Shown piece by piece: positions 1 to 6,431 of a stretch of DNA of 11,781 bases (position 1 is the stretch's first letter; each line of letters opens with the position of its first letter). This DNA is from Candidatus Heimdallarchaeota archaeon (lineage in GTDB: Archaea > Asgardarchaeota > Heimdallarchaeia > Heimdallarchaeales > Heimdallarchaeaceae), in contig JAEOTK010000333.1 of the NCBI GenBank assembly GCA_016839875.1, forward strand, positions 1-11,781. The letters are read 5' to 3'. Both the position numbers and the translations under genes were made by a program. The notes beneath the pieces are model-generated. The model saw only the letters and a program-made list of their open reading frames with translations, had not been told where the DNA came from and ran no database searches.

Positions 1-1024
1 CTTTGTGATAATGGATAATACCTATATTATGCAAAGCAGCAGCGATTCCATTTGGATAATTTAGATCTCTAAATTCTGCTAAGCATTCTTCTTGGTAAGT
101 CAGAGCTTTATCTAATTCTCCCCTTTGACGGTAAATAGCTGATATATTGTAGAGAGATGCGGATATCATATTCTTGTTATCAACCTCTCTTGAAAGATTA
201 AGGCTTTCAAGGTATTTCTCAAGTGATTTGCTTAATTTTCCCTGATTCTCATAGATTGTCCCAATGTTCATTGTGACAATTGCTTGAAAATCTTTGTTTT
301 GATAATGTTCAGTAGAATTCAGACTTCTCAAATAATAGGATAGTGATTCCTCTAACATTCCTTTTCTAAGATACACAATTCCTAACCTATTGAAGGTTTG
401 ACCAAGAAAATAATTATTTCCTATTTCTTTTCTGATAACCAAACTCCGTTTTAAGAGCTTAAGTGCCTCTTCACTATCCTTTGTATGAATCAGCATAGCG
501 TATCTATCAAGAGATTTAGCGATTTCTAATTCGTTTTCTAGAGCTTCTGCCATCTTTAAGCTTTCAAGAATGGATAATTCTGCTAATTCGTTTTCCCCAG
601 TAGCTCGATGACATATACCTTTGAGTCGTAAAAATCTTACTTGCAGAGTTTTTGATAGCGTTGAATCATCTTTCAGAAGAGTGTCAAATTTCAATTCAAG
701 TTCTAGAAGAATATTCAGAGATTCTTTGAATCTACCTGTATAAATAAGTAGTTTTGAATGATATAATAGAGCTTGAATCTCAATTTCTTGGCAACCTATT
801 TTTTGACACTCAGCTCTTATCTTTTCTATTTGTTTTAAACCTTCTTTATATCTTCCTAAATCTAGAAAAATGTTAACTTCATTTAATCTGAATTTCAATA
901 GATTTCTTTTGGTTAGATACTCCCATTTTTTCATAATATCTAGCAGCTTTAAGGCTTCGAAATATTCTCCGATTCTAATGAAACGTTCTATTTCATCCAT
1001 TTCTTTAGCTGAGATATTAGACAA
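1..1024 (-). CDS. TPR-repeat protein (3' end outside window)
   Basis: The frame is open from a TTG at 1024-1022 to the left edge, giving 341 residues with the C-terminus missing. TTG is chosen because AGGAGG lies 6 nt upstream (complement of 1031-1036), whereas the first in-frame ATG (codon 9) has no such site. The protein is almost entirely helical with tetratricopeptide-like units about 40 residues apart. The clearest are residues 214-250 (RLGIVYLRKGMLEESLSYY), 254-290 (NIGTIYENQGKLSKSLEKY) and 294-330 (NISAIYRQRGELDKALTYQ), with a further unit starting at the edge. Earlier repeats (about 40-200) are more diverged. There is no signal peptide or TM, so it is probably a cytosolic scaffold for protein-protein contacts. 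Whether another domain follows the repeats lies outside the window. The TPR call is secure; its partner and role are unknown. Confidence 0.85.
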   Translation of the reverse strand, partial: MSNISAKEMDEIERFIRIGEYFEALKLLDIMKKWEYLTKRNLLKFRLNEVNIFLDLGRYKEGLKQIEKIRAECQKIGCQEIEIQALLYHSKLLIYTGRFKESLNILLELELKFDTLLKDDSTLSKTLQVRFLRLKGICHRATGENELAELSILESLKMAEALENELEIAKSLDRYAMLIHTKDSEEALKLLKRSLVIRKEIGNNYFLGQTFNRLGIVYLRKGMLEESLSYYLRSLNSTEHYQNKDFQAIVTMNIGTIYENQGKLSKSLEKYLESLNLSREVDNKNMISASLYNISAIYRQRGELDKALTYQEECLAEFRDLNYPNGIAAALHNIGIIHYHK

Positions 1025-1030
1025 AATTTG

Positions 1031-1067
1031 TCCTCCTTTTATGAGAAATTTATTATTCTATATATTA
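1031..1067 (-). promoter_or_regulatory. TATA-like box and strong Shine-Dalgarno for the TPR gene
   Basis: Reading the minus strand, TAATATATAG (complement of 1058-1067) lies about 26 nt before a likely transcript start near 1037. It is followed by AGGAGG (complement of 1031-1036) 6 nt before the TTG start. This would give the gene its own short-leader transcript rather than dependence on the sirtuin gene 113 bp upstream. The assignment comes from pattern and spacing only. Confidence 0.5.
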
Positions 1068-1084
1068 CAATTTACATTAAGCAT

Positions 1085-1125
1085 AAAAAATCATTGACAT
1101 ATACAGTGGTTTTTTCATTATGATT
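1085..1125 (-). terminator. weak terminator-like hairpin after the sirtuin gene
   Basis: On the minus strand, AATCAT (complement of 1120-1125) can pair with ATGATT (complement of 1089-1094), followed directly by further T residues. The loop is long (25 nt) and the stem only 6 bp, so this is tentative. The T-run alone could serve as an archaeal U-tract terminator. Confidence 0.25.
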
Positions 1126-1137
1126 GTAGAAATTTCA

Positions 1138-1896
1138 TTAAAAATCTAACACATTCATTAGTTTTTCAAGAAATTCCCCTGCTTTTTCTTTTATTTTTAG
1201 ATCTGCTAAATGATCTAATCTCGTTGGATCGATATTAATAATTATTAACTTAGCTCCCCCTTTTTTTGCAAGTTTGGGAAAATTAGCAGCTGGATACACA
1301 GATAAACTGGAACCTATCACGAGCATCAGATCACACTGCAGGGAATGATATTTCGCTAGTTCTACTTCTTTCTCTGGCATTGGATCATTGAAATCCACTA
1401 CAGAGGATATTAACCTTCCTTGGCATTTTTCACAAATAGGTTGATTTGGTTTTTGAGGTTCCTTTCTTGAACCTCTCCCATGAATTTCTCTAACCCATCC
1501 AATTTCATCCCTAGTATGGCGAGAATCGCATTCTAAGCATTTAACATATTTATAGTTACCATGTAGTTCTGAAATCATTTCTAGCTTAATTCCAGAGAGA
1601 AGATGAAGATTATCAACATTCTGTGAAATCAAAAATTTCATTGTTCCTCGATTTTGCATTTCGACTAAAGCTAGATGTGCACGATTTGGTTCCACTTCAT
1701 CGAAATGCTTTGATTTTGGTGGGGGTAAACCCTTATCTCTTCTTGTCCACAAACCATCTTTACCTCTAAAATCAGCTAATCCGGATTCAGTACTTATACC
1801 AGCTCCTGTAAAAACCACAAGATAATTTGATTCTTTTATCATCTCAGCAACTTTGGATACTATATCTTCTTTTACTGCGATTTTTTCCACCTTCAA
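1138..1896 (-). CDS. Sirtuin (NAD+-dependent protein deacylase), SIRT6/7-like
   Basis: A complete 252-residue Sir2 catalytic core. Visible motifs are the NAD-binding GAGIS at 31-35, DFRG at 42-45, the QNVDNLH catalytic block at 92-98 and ELHGN with catalytic His112. Zinc-ribbon cysteines are C120, C123, C155 and C158, and GSSLSVYP at 195-202 and the NID segment near 221 complete the Rossmann fold. Sirtuins remove acyl groups from lysines using NAD+, giving nicotinamide and O-acyl-ADP-ribose. The segment from FRG to NRAHLALVEM is short (about 25 residues), and the usual FGE motif is replaced by DFND (168-171). Both features, and HADL-like HLADLKI near 229-235, resemble class IV SIRT6/7 more than the usual prokaryotic class U/II/III forms. 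The start is a TTG at 1896; a GTG two codons on is possible. An ATATTTAA box about 26 nt upstream suggests a nearly leaderless message. Confidence 0.93.
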   Translation of the reverse strand: MKVEKIAVKEDIVSKVAEMIKESNYLVVFTGAGISTESGLADFRGKDGLWTRRDKGLPPPKSKHFDEVEPNRAHLALVEMQNRGTMKFLISQNVDNLHLLSGIKLEMISELHGNYKYVKCLECDSRHTRDEIGWVREIHGRGSRKEPQKPNQPICEKCQGRLISSVVDFNDPMPEKEVELAKYHSLQCDLMLVIGSSLSVYPAANFPKLAKKGGAKLIIINIDPTRLDHLADLKIKEKAGEFLEKLMNVLDF

Positions 1897-1975
1897 TTTG
1901 GAAGAGTTCTAGAATTTAGTTAAATATCACGTTTAAAAATAGTTCTAAATTCCAATATTTTTGAAATATCTGAAT

Positions 1976-1999
1976 AAAAAAAAGGATAATAATTATCCT
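1976..1999 (-). terminator. Intrinsic-type terminator overlapping the stop of the zinc-ribbon membrane gene
   Basis: A perfect inverted repeat, AGGATAAT at 1983-1990 and ATTATCCT at 1992-1999, overlaps the TAA stop at 1993-1995. Read on the minus strand it forms a 6-bp stem with a 5-nt loop, followed at once by eight T residues (complement of 1976-1983). It would end transcription of the upstream 1993-2697 gene and insulate the sirtuin gene. Hairpin plus U-tract is the bacterial-style layout. In archaea the U-tract alone can suffice. Confidence 0.6.
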
Positions 2000-2697
2000 A
2001 ATTTACTTCCACAATTTGTGCAGAATTTTGTTGTCATGTCTTCATCAGCTCCACAATTTGGACAGATTTGCATACCCTTTGGTTGGCTCTCGAATAGAGT
2101 TTGATCAGTCGATGGTGACTGATATTGAGAAGGTTGTTGAGTGTAAGCTTGGTATGGTTCAACTTGAGTTTGATAATGAACTGGTGCTGGTGCGTCTCTT
2201 CTCCTTCTTGATCTAACAAATGCAATTATACCAATTATTGCGAATATTGCAATTCCGATACCGATAATAGTATAGATATTATTTCCAAAACCTGAAGATG
2301 GGTCAAAAGATTCATAGACAATTATATCGTAAGAACTTGTAGAAACACCCCAGTTTATAAGAACAAAATCATAGGTTCCTCTGTTCAATAACGCAGTGAT
2401 TGTATTTAGTGTCACATTTGTTCTATATAGATGCCATGAGGGTTCAGATCCTCCATTTTGCCAGTCCTCCATCTCATCACCATCACAGATTCCAAAATCC
2501 AAAGGTTCAGATGAATCCATATCTACTCTAATAGATGTATCAGAATTTGAAACTTCATATTGATATCTAACCCAGTAACCCCCATCCAATGTATCTGTGT
2601 CACTAAAGAGTAATTCTGTTGTTACTTGAGCATTTACTGAAAATATTAATATTCCTAGACTAATGAAAACAATGCAGATCAGCTGTTTAGACTTCAT
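1993..2697 (-). CDS. Signal-anchored membrane protein with beta-rich ectodomain and cytosolic zinc ribbon
   Basis: The 234 residues have a clear layered architecture. Residues 1-23 form a Sec-type signal peptide with a likely cut after VNA. Residues 24-133 form a beta-rich extracellular domain (segments such as SIRVDMDSSEPLDFGI and GTYDFVLINWG). A single TM spans about 141-161, followed by a basic RSRRRR stop-transfer. A Gln/Pro/Tyr-rich linker covers 168-208, and a zinc ribbon with C212, C215, C226 and C229 ends the protein. The expected topology is ectodomain out, ribbon in. The ectodomain faintly recalls GOLD/p24 or pre-peptidase C-terminal folds, but I cannot assign it. The ATG at 2697 has GAGG 6 nt upstream and a TTTAAG box near 2731-2740. 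Function is unknown; a sensor or adaptor linking the outside to a cytosolic partner is an inference. Confidence 0.85.
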   Translation of the reverse strand: MKSKQLICIVFISLGILIFSVNAQVTTELLFSDTDTLDGGYWVRYQYEVSNSDTSIRVDMDSSEPLDFGICDGDEMEDWQNGGSEPSWHLYRTNVTLNTITALLNRGTYDFVLINWGVSTSSYDIIVYESFDPSSGFGNNIYTIIGIGIAIFAIIGIIAFVRSRRRRDAPAPVHYQTQVEPYQAYTQQPSQYQSPSTDQTLFESQPKGMQICPNCGADEDMTTKFCTNCGSKLG

Positions 2698-2839
2698 ACT
2701 AATCCTCTTTGATACTTATGCTAGGTTTCATACTTAAACTAATTCATTAGGACAGTTGATTCTGTATTTTTGAAACAAGCTTTAAATAAATCCTATTATG
2801 TTTTTATAATGAGTTGATTAAATTATCAGAGGTAATAAA
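2698..2839. promoter_or_regulatory. Divergent promoter region between the zinc-ribbon membrane gene and the dodecin-like gene
   Basis: This spacer holds two outward promoters. For the plus strand, ACAAGC then TTTAAATAAA (2775-2790) forms a BRE/TATA-like pair, with transcription expected near 2808-2812. AGAGGT at 2828-2833 sits 6 nt before the ATG at 2840. For the minus strand, AGTTTAAGTA (complement of 2731-2740) precedes GAGG (complement of 2704-2707), 6 nt before the ATG at 2697. A second AT-rich box at 2800-2808 is an alternative TATA for the plus-strand gene. Confidence 0.55.
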
Positions 2840-3055
2840 ATGGAAGATGAAAAAGTTTACAAAGTAATAGAATTGGTTGGTTCTTCACCCACATCTTGGG
2901 AAGATGCTATTCAATCAATTGTTGCTAAAGCATCAAAATCTATTCGAGATCTCAGAGTGGTTGAAGTTATAAAACTTGATGCAAGATTGGAAGATGGTCA
3001 AGTCAAGGCTTTTCGAGCAAAGGTTAACATAAGTTTTAAACTGGAAGAAGACTAA
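2840..3055 (+). CDS. Dodecin-family protein lacking the canonical flavin-contact residues
   Basis: At 71 residues this has the normal dodecin length and pattern: VYKVIELVGSSPTSWEDAI at 6-24, a helix to about 35, then the VVEVIKLDARLEDGQV and FRAKVNISFKLE strands. Dodecins form hollow dodecamers that bind pairs of flavins and buffer or protect them in the cytosol. In flavin-binding members a Trp just before the second strand (NLRWVEV or VVWAEV) stacks on the isoalloxazine, and a Gln in the YQ motif hydrogen-bonds it. Here these positions are Val40 (DLRVVEV) and Arg59 (AFRAKV). The fold is therefore confidently dodecin, but classical flavin storage is doubtful. Trp20, in the loop before the helix, is a different position. 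The gene stands alone with its own promoter and Shine-Dalgarno site, and its stop is 1 bp from the convergent methyltransferase gene. Confidence 0.92.
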   Translation: MEDEKVYKVIELVGSSPTSWEDAIQSIVAKASKSIRDLRVVEVIKLDARLEDGQVKAFRAKVNISFKLEED

Positions 3056-3056
3056 A

Positions 3057-3962
3057 TTACTTCTTTCCAAATCTTTCTCTTGCTTTTCTCACAAGCTCAT
3101 CAGGTTTATCAGAATAAGGGATGTAGCTATCTCCTAATGTAGCTTTGTCAACACTATTTTCAATTATATTTTGGAGTTTCAAATTGATTTCAAATCCTAA
3201 GAAATGACGGAAGGAGCTTTTAGCAGCTATAGCTGATGTTCCATTTCCCATAAAAGGATCCAATATCAAATCTCCAGGTCGACTTCCAAAATCTATACAT
3301 CTCTGAACTACTTCAAGAGGAAGCTTTGTGGCATTTTTAGGAACACCTCTATCATACTCTCTATTGACTTCCCAAACATCTTGTGGATAATGTTCTATTT
3401 TGTTAAAGAAATACTCTTTTTCATCTTTCACTGCAAAAAGGATGTGATAGTGACTAGTAACAAATTTTCTTCTAGTAAAGACTCCAAATTGATATTTCCA
3501 GATGATATGGTTTATGAGTTTCAGCTTATTTCTCTTCAAAGAATTCAGAATATCTGCTAAATTAGTCCAACCGCTAAAAATCCAAACCCCTGCATCTGAT
3601 TTTAATAATCTAGGTATTTCCGATATCCATTTTTCTGTGAAGTTAGTATAGTTATCAACTGTAACATCTTGATATCCATCAGCGACTAATTCACTATCTC
3701 GGTTGTAGAGTGTCTCCATTTCACTGAAATTCAAACCAAAGGGAGGATCAGCTATTACCATATTGATGCTTTCTGCTGGAAGATCCCTCATTCCTTCAAT
3801 ACAATCTTTGAAAAATGTTTTATCAACCTCAAATGTAAAAATCCTGCTTAAATACAACTCTTGAGCTTCCTCGACTTTCCAATCCTCTGTTGGTTGAAAT
3901 TCAGCAGCGGCTTTATGAGGAATATATCCACGGGATTTTTTCTGTGATTGAGTTCTTTTCAT
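3057..3962 (-). CDS. Orphan beta-class DNA methyltransferase (N6-adenine or N4-cytosine)
   Basis: The 301 residues carry the catalytic motif IV DPPF at 72-75 (preceded by NMVIA) before the SAM-binding motif I DPFMGNGT at 235-242, with motif X-like KLPLEVVQRCI at 213-223 just ahead of it. This motif order defines beta-class amino-methyltransferases, which transfer methyl from S-adenosylmethionine to the exocyclic amine of adenine or cytosine. The central KFVTSHYHILF and DVWEVN segments (166-200) are typical of the family and probably lie near the DNA. The recognition site cannot be read from sequence. No restriction endonuclease is next to it, so it is solitary here and may serve regulation or epigenetic marking. 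The ATG at 3962 has GGAG 7 nt upstream. The nitrilase gene ends 26 bp before, suggesting co-transcription. RNA as substrate is unlikely but not excluded. Confidence 0.9.
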   Translation of the reverse strand: MKRTQSQKKSRGYIPHKAAAEFQPTEDWKVEEAQELYLSRIFTFEVDKTFFKDCIEGMRDLPAESINMVIADPPFGLNFSEMETLYNRDSELVADGYQDVTVDNYTNFTEKWISEIPRLLKSDAGVWIFSGWTNLADILNSLKRNKLKLINHIIWKYQFGVFTRRKFVTSHYHILFAVKDEKEYFFNKIEHYPQDVWEVNREYDRGVPKNATKLPLEVVQRCIDFGSRPGDLILDPFMGNGTSAIAAKSSFRHFLGFEINLKLQNIIENSVDKATLGDSYIPYSDKPDELVRKARERFGKK

Positions 3963-3988
3963 ATCTAGGCTCCATTACTATTATAATT

Positions 3989-4801
3989 TTAAAACTCTTG
4001 TTCTTGAATGAGAAGATGATACTTATCGGGACGTCGATCTTTGAAAATATGGTTTCTGTCACTTAACCATTTGTTTCTTGATTTTTCAAGATCAATTTTG
4101 ATTACATTTGATTCTTCTTTATTAGTACTTGCTTGTGCTAGCCGTTTTGCATCTGGTGATGTTACTTGACTTCTTCCTTGGAAATTGAGTTTGAATTCTT
4201 TATTGGTTTCCAAACCTATTCTATTTGCTGTTATTGTATATATTCGATTTTCGATTGAACGAGTAATCATAGCATCTTGACAGAAAGACAAAACAAGATT
4301 TACAGAATGAGCTAAAACATCCATGCCTTGAATTGCTAGACTTCTTGTTGCTTCAGGAAAAATCCAATCCCAGCAAATCAACAACCCAACTCTCATTCCT
4401 CTTACATCGTAAAGATTGAATGGTCCATCTCCTTGTTCAAAGAATAATTTTTCTCTATCAAAAAGATGAATTTTTCTATATTTTGCAACATAACCTTCAG
4501 GTCCTAATAGTACTGAAGAATTAAAGAAAAGGCTGCCTTTCTTCTCACAAATTCCACTTACAATATACCCATTTTTATCTTTAGCCAATTCAATTAGTTT
4601 ATCAACAAAAAAACCTGAAGGAATTTCTTCTGACACTTTCTCCAATTCCTTTTTTTCAGTAAATAAATAACCTGAATTTGCTAGTTCTGGAATAACTAAA
4701 AGATCAAAAGAATCTGTCTCTTTAATTATTTTGGAAATTCTATCAATGTTCTCCTCAACATTACCCAAAATAGGCTGGAACTGAAGATATCCAACTCTCA
4801 T
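3989..4801 (-). CDS. Carbon-nitrogen hydrolase (nitrilase superfamily amidohydrolase)
   Basis: The 270-residue protein has the Glu-Lys-Cys triad of the nitrilase superfamily: Glu39 in VIPELANSGY, Lys110 in YRKIHLF and nucleophile Cys143 in LLICWDWIFPEA. The downstream RSIENRIYTITANRIG segment and the final DRRPDKY are also typical. Such enzymes hydrolyse amides or N-carbamoyl compounds in the cytosol. The closest general types are omega-amidase, N-carbamoylputrescine amidase and beta-ureidopropionase, and the substrate cannot be fixed here. The ATG at 4801 is preferred over an upstream in-frame TTG at 4870 because MRVGYLQFQP is the normal family N-terminus. A TTTATATA box with a CCACAAA BRE-like element lies about 26 nt upstream, making the message leaderless. 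The longer reading would overlap the HAD gene end. The methyltransferase gene follows closely. Confidence 0.9.
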   Translation of the reverse strand: MRVGYLQFQPILGNVEENIDRISKIIKETDSFDLLVIPELANSGYLFTEKKELEKVSEEIPSGFFVDKLIELAKDKNGYIVSGICEKKGSLFFNSSVLLGPEGYVAKYRKIHLFDREKLFFEQGDGPFNLYDVRGMRVGLLICWDWIFPEATRSLAIQGMDVLAHSVNLVLSFCQDAMITRSIENRIYTITANRIGLETNKEFKLNFQGRSQVTSPDAKRLAQASTNKEESNVIKIDLEKSRNKWLSDRNHIFKDRRPDKYHLLIQEQEF

Positions 4802-4820
4802 GAATATTTGGATTTTTAAT

Positions 4821-4837
4821 TCTATATAAATTTGTGG
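4821..4837 (-). promoter_or_regulatory. BRE/TATA promoter of the nitrilase gene (leaderless)
   Basis: On the minus strand CCACAAA (complement of 4831-4837) is followed by TTTATATA (complement of 4823-4830). The box centre is about 26 nt from the A of the ATG at 4801, the normal archaeal TATA-to-start distance, so the start codon should be at or near the 5' end of the RNA. This is the best promoter in the window and decides the nitrilase start. Confidence 0.65.
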
Positions 4838-4853
4838 AAGAAAGAAGTTAAGA

Positions 4854-5513
4854 TTAAGGCTGAAATTCATTGACTATATTTAAAATTTCTGTGATATTGC
4901 TTATTGTATAATCAGGATTGAGTTTTAAGACTTTATCTGGTTCAGATGCGCCATATAGAGCTAATATCGAATGAACATCTGCATCCTTAGCGCTTTGAAT
5001 ATCAAATTCTGTATCCCCAACCATGAAAGTCTTGTTTATGTCCATATTTAACTCGTACATAATTTTTTGAATAGCAGGAGTTTTTGTTCTTTCAATTGTT
5101 CCTATGGGGATATCAAATAAATGTGTTATTTTGAAATGATTTAGCCAATACTCCATGCGGTCTTGAGGTTTTCTTGAAACAATTCCTGTGAAATGCTTTT
5201 CATTAATTTCTTCAAGCACTTTCTTTACTCCTGGGTATAATGTTCTCATATACGCATATTCTTCAGTTAGTTCTACATACATTTTTATTGCTGAATCAAT
5301 GATAGCAGGATCATCTGTTCCCAAAAATTCTCTAAAATCATCTCTTTGATCTGTATTTCCAACTCTTGATTTTATCTCTTCAGTTGATATGCTTTTATTC
5401 GTAAAAACTTCCAAGGTTCTTTGCATTTGCGTCGTGTATGCGTTTTTTGAATCAGCTAAAACTCCATCAAAATCGAAAATAATTAGCAACGAATTTTTTG
5501 GATTCTTAGACAT
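4854..5513 (-). CDS. HAD-superfamily phosphatase, phosphoglycolate phosphatase-like
   Basis: The 219 residues carry all four HAD motifs: DFDGVLADS with nucleophile Asp14 and acid Asp16, Ser113 in GIVSRKP, Lys134 in RTKTP, and GDTEFD with Asp157 and Asp161 for Mg2+. Residues about 18-90 form the helical C1 cap of the Gph/PGP-like group. These enzymes dephosphorylate small metabolites in the cytosol, and the true substrate (phosphoglycolate, sugar phosphate or nucleotide) is not shown by sequence. The ATG at 5513 is preferred to a TTG at 5537 because GTGAT, matching the anti-Shine-Dalgarno core, lies just before it. A TTTAAG-type box at 5550-5559 would also put the transcript start near 5529, after the TTG. 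The nitrilase gene begins 52 bp downstream under its own promoter. No metabolic partner is obvious nearby. Confidence 0.88.
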   Translation of the reverse strand: MSKNPKNSLLIIFDFDGVLADSKNAYTTQMQRTLEVFTNKSISTEEIKSRVGNTDQRDDFREFLGTDDPAIIDSAIKMYVELTEEYAYMRTLYPGVKKVLEEINEKHFTGIVSRKPQDRMEYWLNHFKITHLFDIPIGTIERTKTPAIQKIMYELNMDINKTFMVGDTEFDIQSAKDADVHSILALYGASEPDKVLKLNPDYTISNITEILNIVNEFQP

Positions 5514-5566
5514 GATATCACAGTGTGGGTATTTCAAGGGGACTAATTTGTTTAAGTTAAGAGCAT

Positions 5567-6304
5567 CTATTCAGTTTTAGTGAGAGGAGCTTGACAATTC
5601 TCACAGAATAGAGCATCATCATCATTAGTAGCTTGGCAATTCCAACAGGTTTTACTCTGAATAGTCTTGGCACCTATCTGACCTACTCTTTCTTTCCAAT
5701 CAAACTGATCAAAGCCAGAGGATTTTTCTTCTAATTTTGTAGCGATTTTTTGTTCAACTTTATGAAGGTCATCGTAAAACGAGTCAATTTGATCTCTTCG
5801 TTCTTGAATCTTCTTTGATTCTTGAGATCTTCTTTCGAAATCAAAAATATGTTTGAGATATTGGATCAAGTTCATATTTTTATCTCTTAGATGACGTATT
5901 ATCAAAAAAGAGATTGATAAGATTTCTAGAATCCCTACTCCAACATACAATCCAATTTTAATAGCTTGAGAATGTTCCCTGCTGAAGAAAGCTAGATAGA
6001 TACTAACAGGCAGATAACCAGCTGATATTACTAACATTGGTATACCTAGTACTAGGTAAATGAGTTCATTCATAGCAGCTGCTATTCCTGAACCTCTTCC
6101 TGACATAAATTCTAGGAGATAATATATTGCTATTAGAGAACCTACGACTCCCAAAGCTATTCCTGTTAGAACTTTCAGAAGCATGCTATCTGAAAAGAAG
6201 AAAGCATAAATAAAACAGCCCAGAATCACTCCACCTAGAAAGACTTGTTGAATTAGATTTTCTCTATTAAGTACTTTTCTTTTACCTTTAGGTATTCCAT
6301 GCAT
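5567..6304 (-). CDS. Four-TM membrane protein with C-terminal cytosolic zinc ribbon
   Basis: The 245 residues have four hydrophobic spans at about 19-37, 41-63, 80-106 and 116-137. A charged, probably coiled-coil segment follows (about 150-195, rich in E, K, Q, R), and then a zinc ribbon with C210, C213, C224 and C227 at the C-terminus. With a basic N-terminus (GIPKGKRK) and an even number of spans, both ends should be cytosolic. I do not recognise the family. The ribbon resembles that of the 1993-2697 protein, though the rest is unrelated. The start is uncertain: ATG at 6304 or an in-frame TTG at 6313. An ACAACATAAATAAAT box (6335-6347) places the transcript start near 6312, so either could be nearly leaderless. 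The likely role is a membrane-bound adaptor binding protein or nucleic acid through the ribbon. Confidence 0.8.
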   Translation of the reverse strand: MHGIPKGKRKVLNRENLIQQVFLGGVILGCFIYAFFFSDSMLLKVLTGIALGVVGSLIAIYYLLEFMSGRGSGIAAAMNELIYLVLGIPMLVISAGYLPVSIYLAFFSREHSQAIKIGLYVGVGILEILSISFLIIRHLRDKNMNLIQYLKHIFDFERRSQESKKIQERRDQIDSFYDDLHKVEQKIATKLEEKSSGFDQFDWKERVGQIGAKTIQSKTCWNCQATNDDDALFCENCQAPLTKTE

Positions 6305-6396
6305 TTTCGTCAAATTCTAGTGAGAAATAGCCATTTATTTATGTTGTCATGTAAGCAAGGAAACGTGAAAATATTAAATTAAAGGACTGTTTAAAA

Positions 6397-6431
6397 AGAA
6401 AAGAAAATAGAAATGAGGAGTTTTATTCCTC
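6397..6431 (-). terminator. Terminator-like hairpin and U-tract after the beta-helix gene
   Basis: On the minus strand GAGGA (complement of 6427-6431) pairs with TCCTC (complement of 6415-6419) across a 7-nt loop that contains the stop codon. A long T-rich run with scattered C and A (complement of 6397-6414) follows. The stem is only 5 bp, so the U-rich tract is the more convincing part. Confidence 0.4.

Noticed and set aside
870..1097. Plus-strand 75-codon frame
   Set aside because: Most of it is antisense to the TPR gene, whose opposite frame has clear repeats and a strong ribosome binding site. The translation has no family character.
2016..2225. Short frames on both strands over the zinc-ribbon membrane gene
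   Set aside because: They overlap the linker and ribbon of a gene with signal peptide, TM and CxxC pairs, and read as low-complexity shadows.
4802..4870. Longer nitrilase start at the TTG 4870
   Set aside because: It adds 23 residues unlike the family N-terminus, overlaps the HAD gene end, and lies upstream of the TATA box that predicts a transcript start at 4801.
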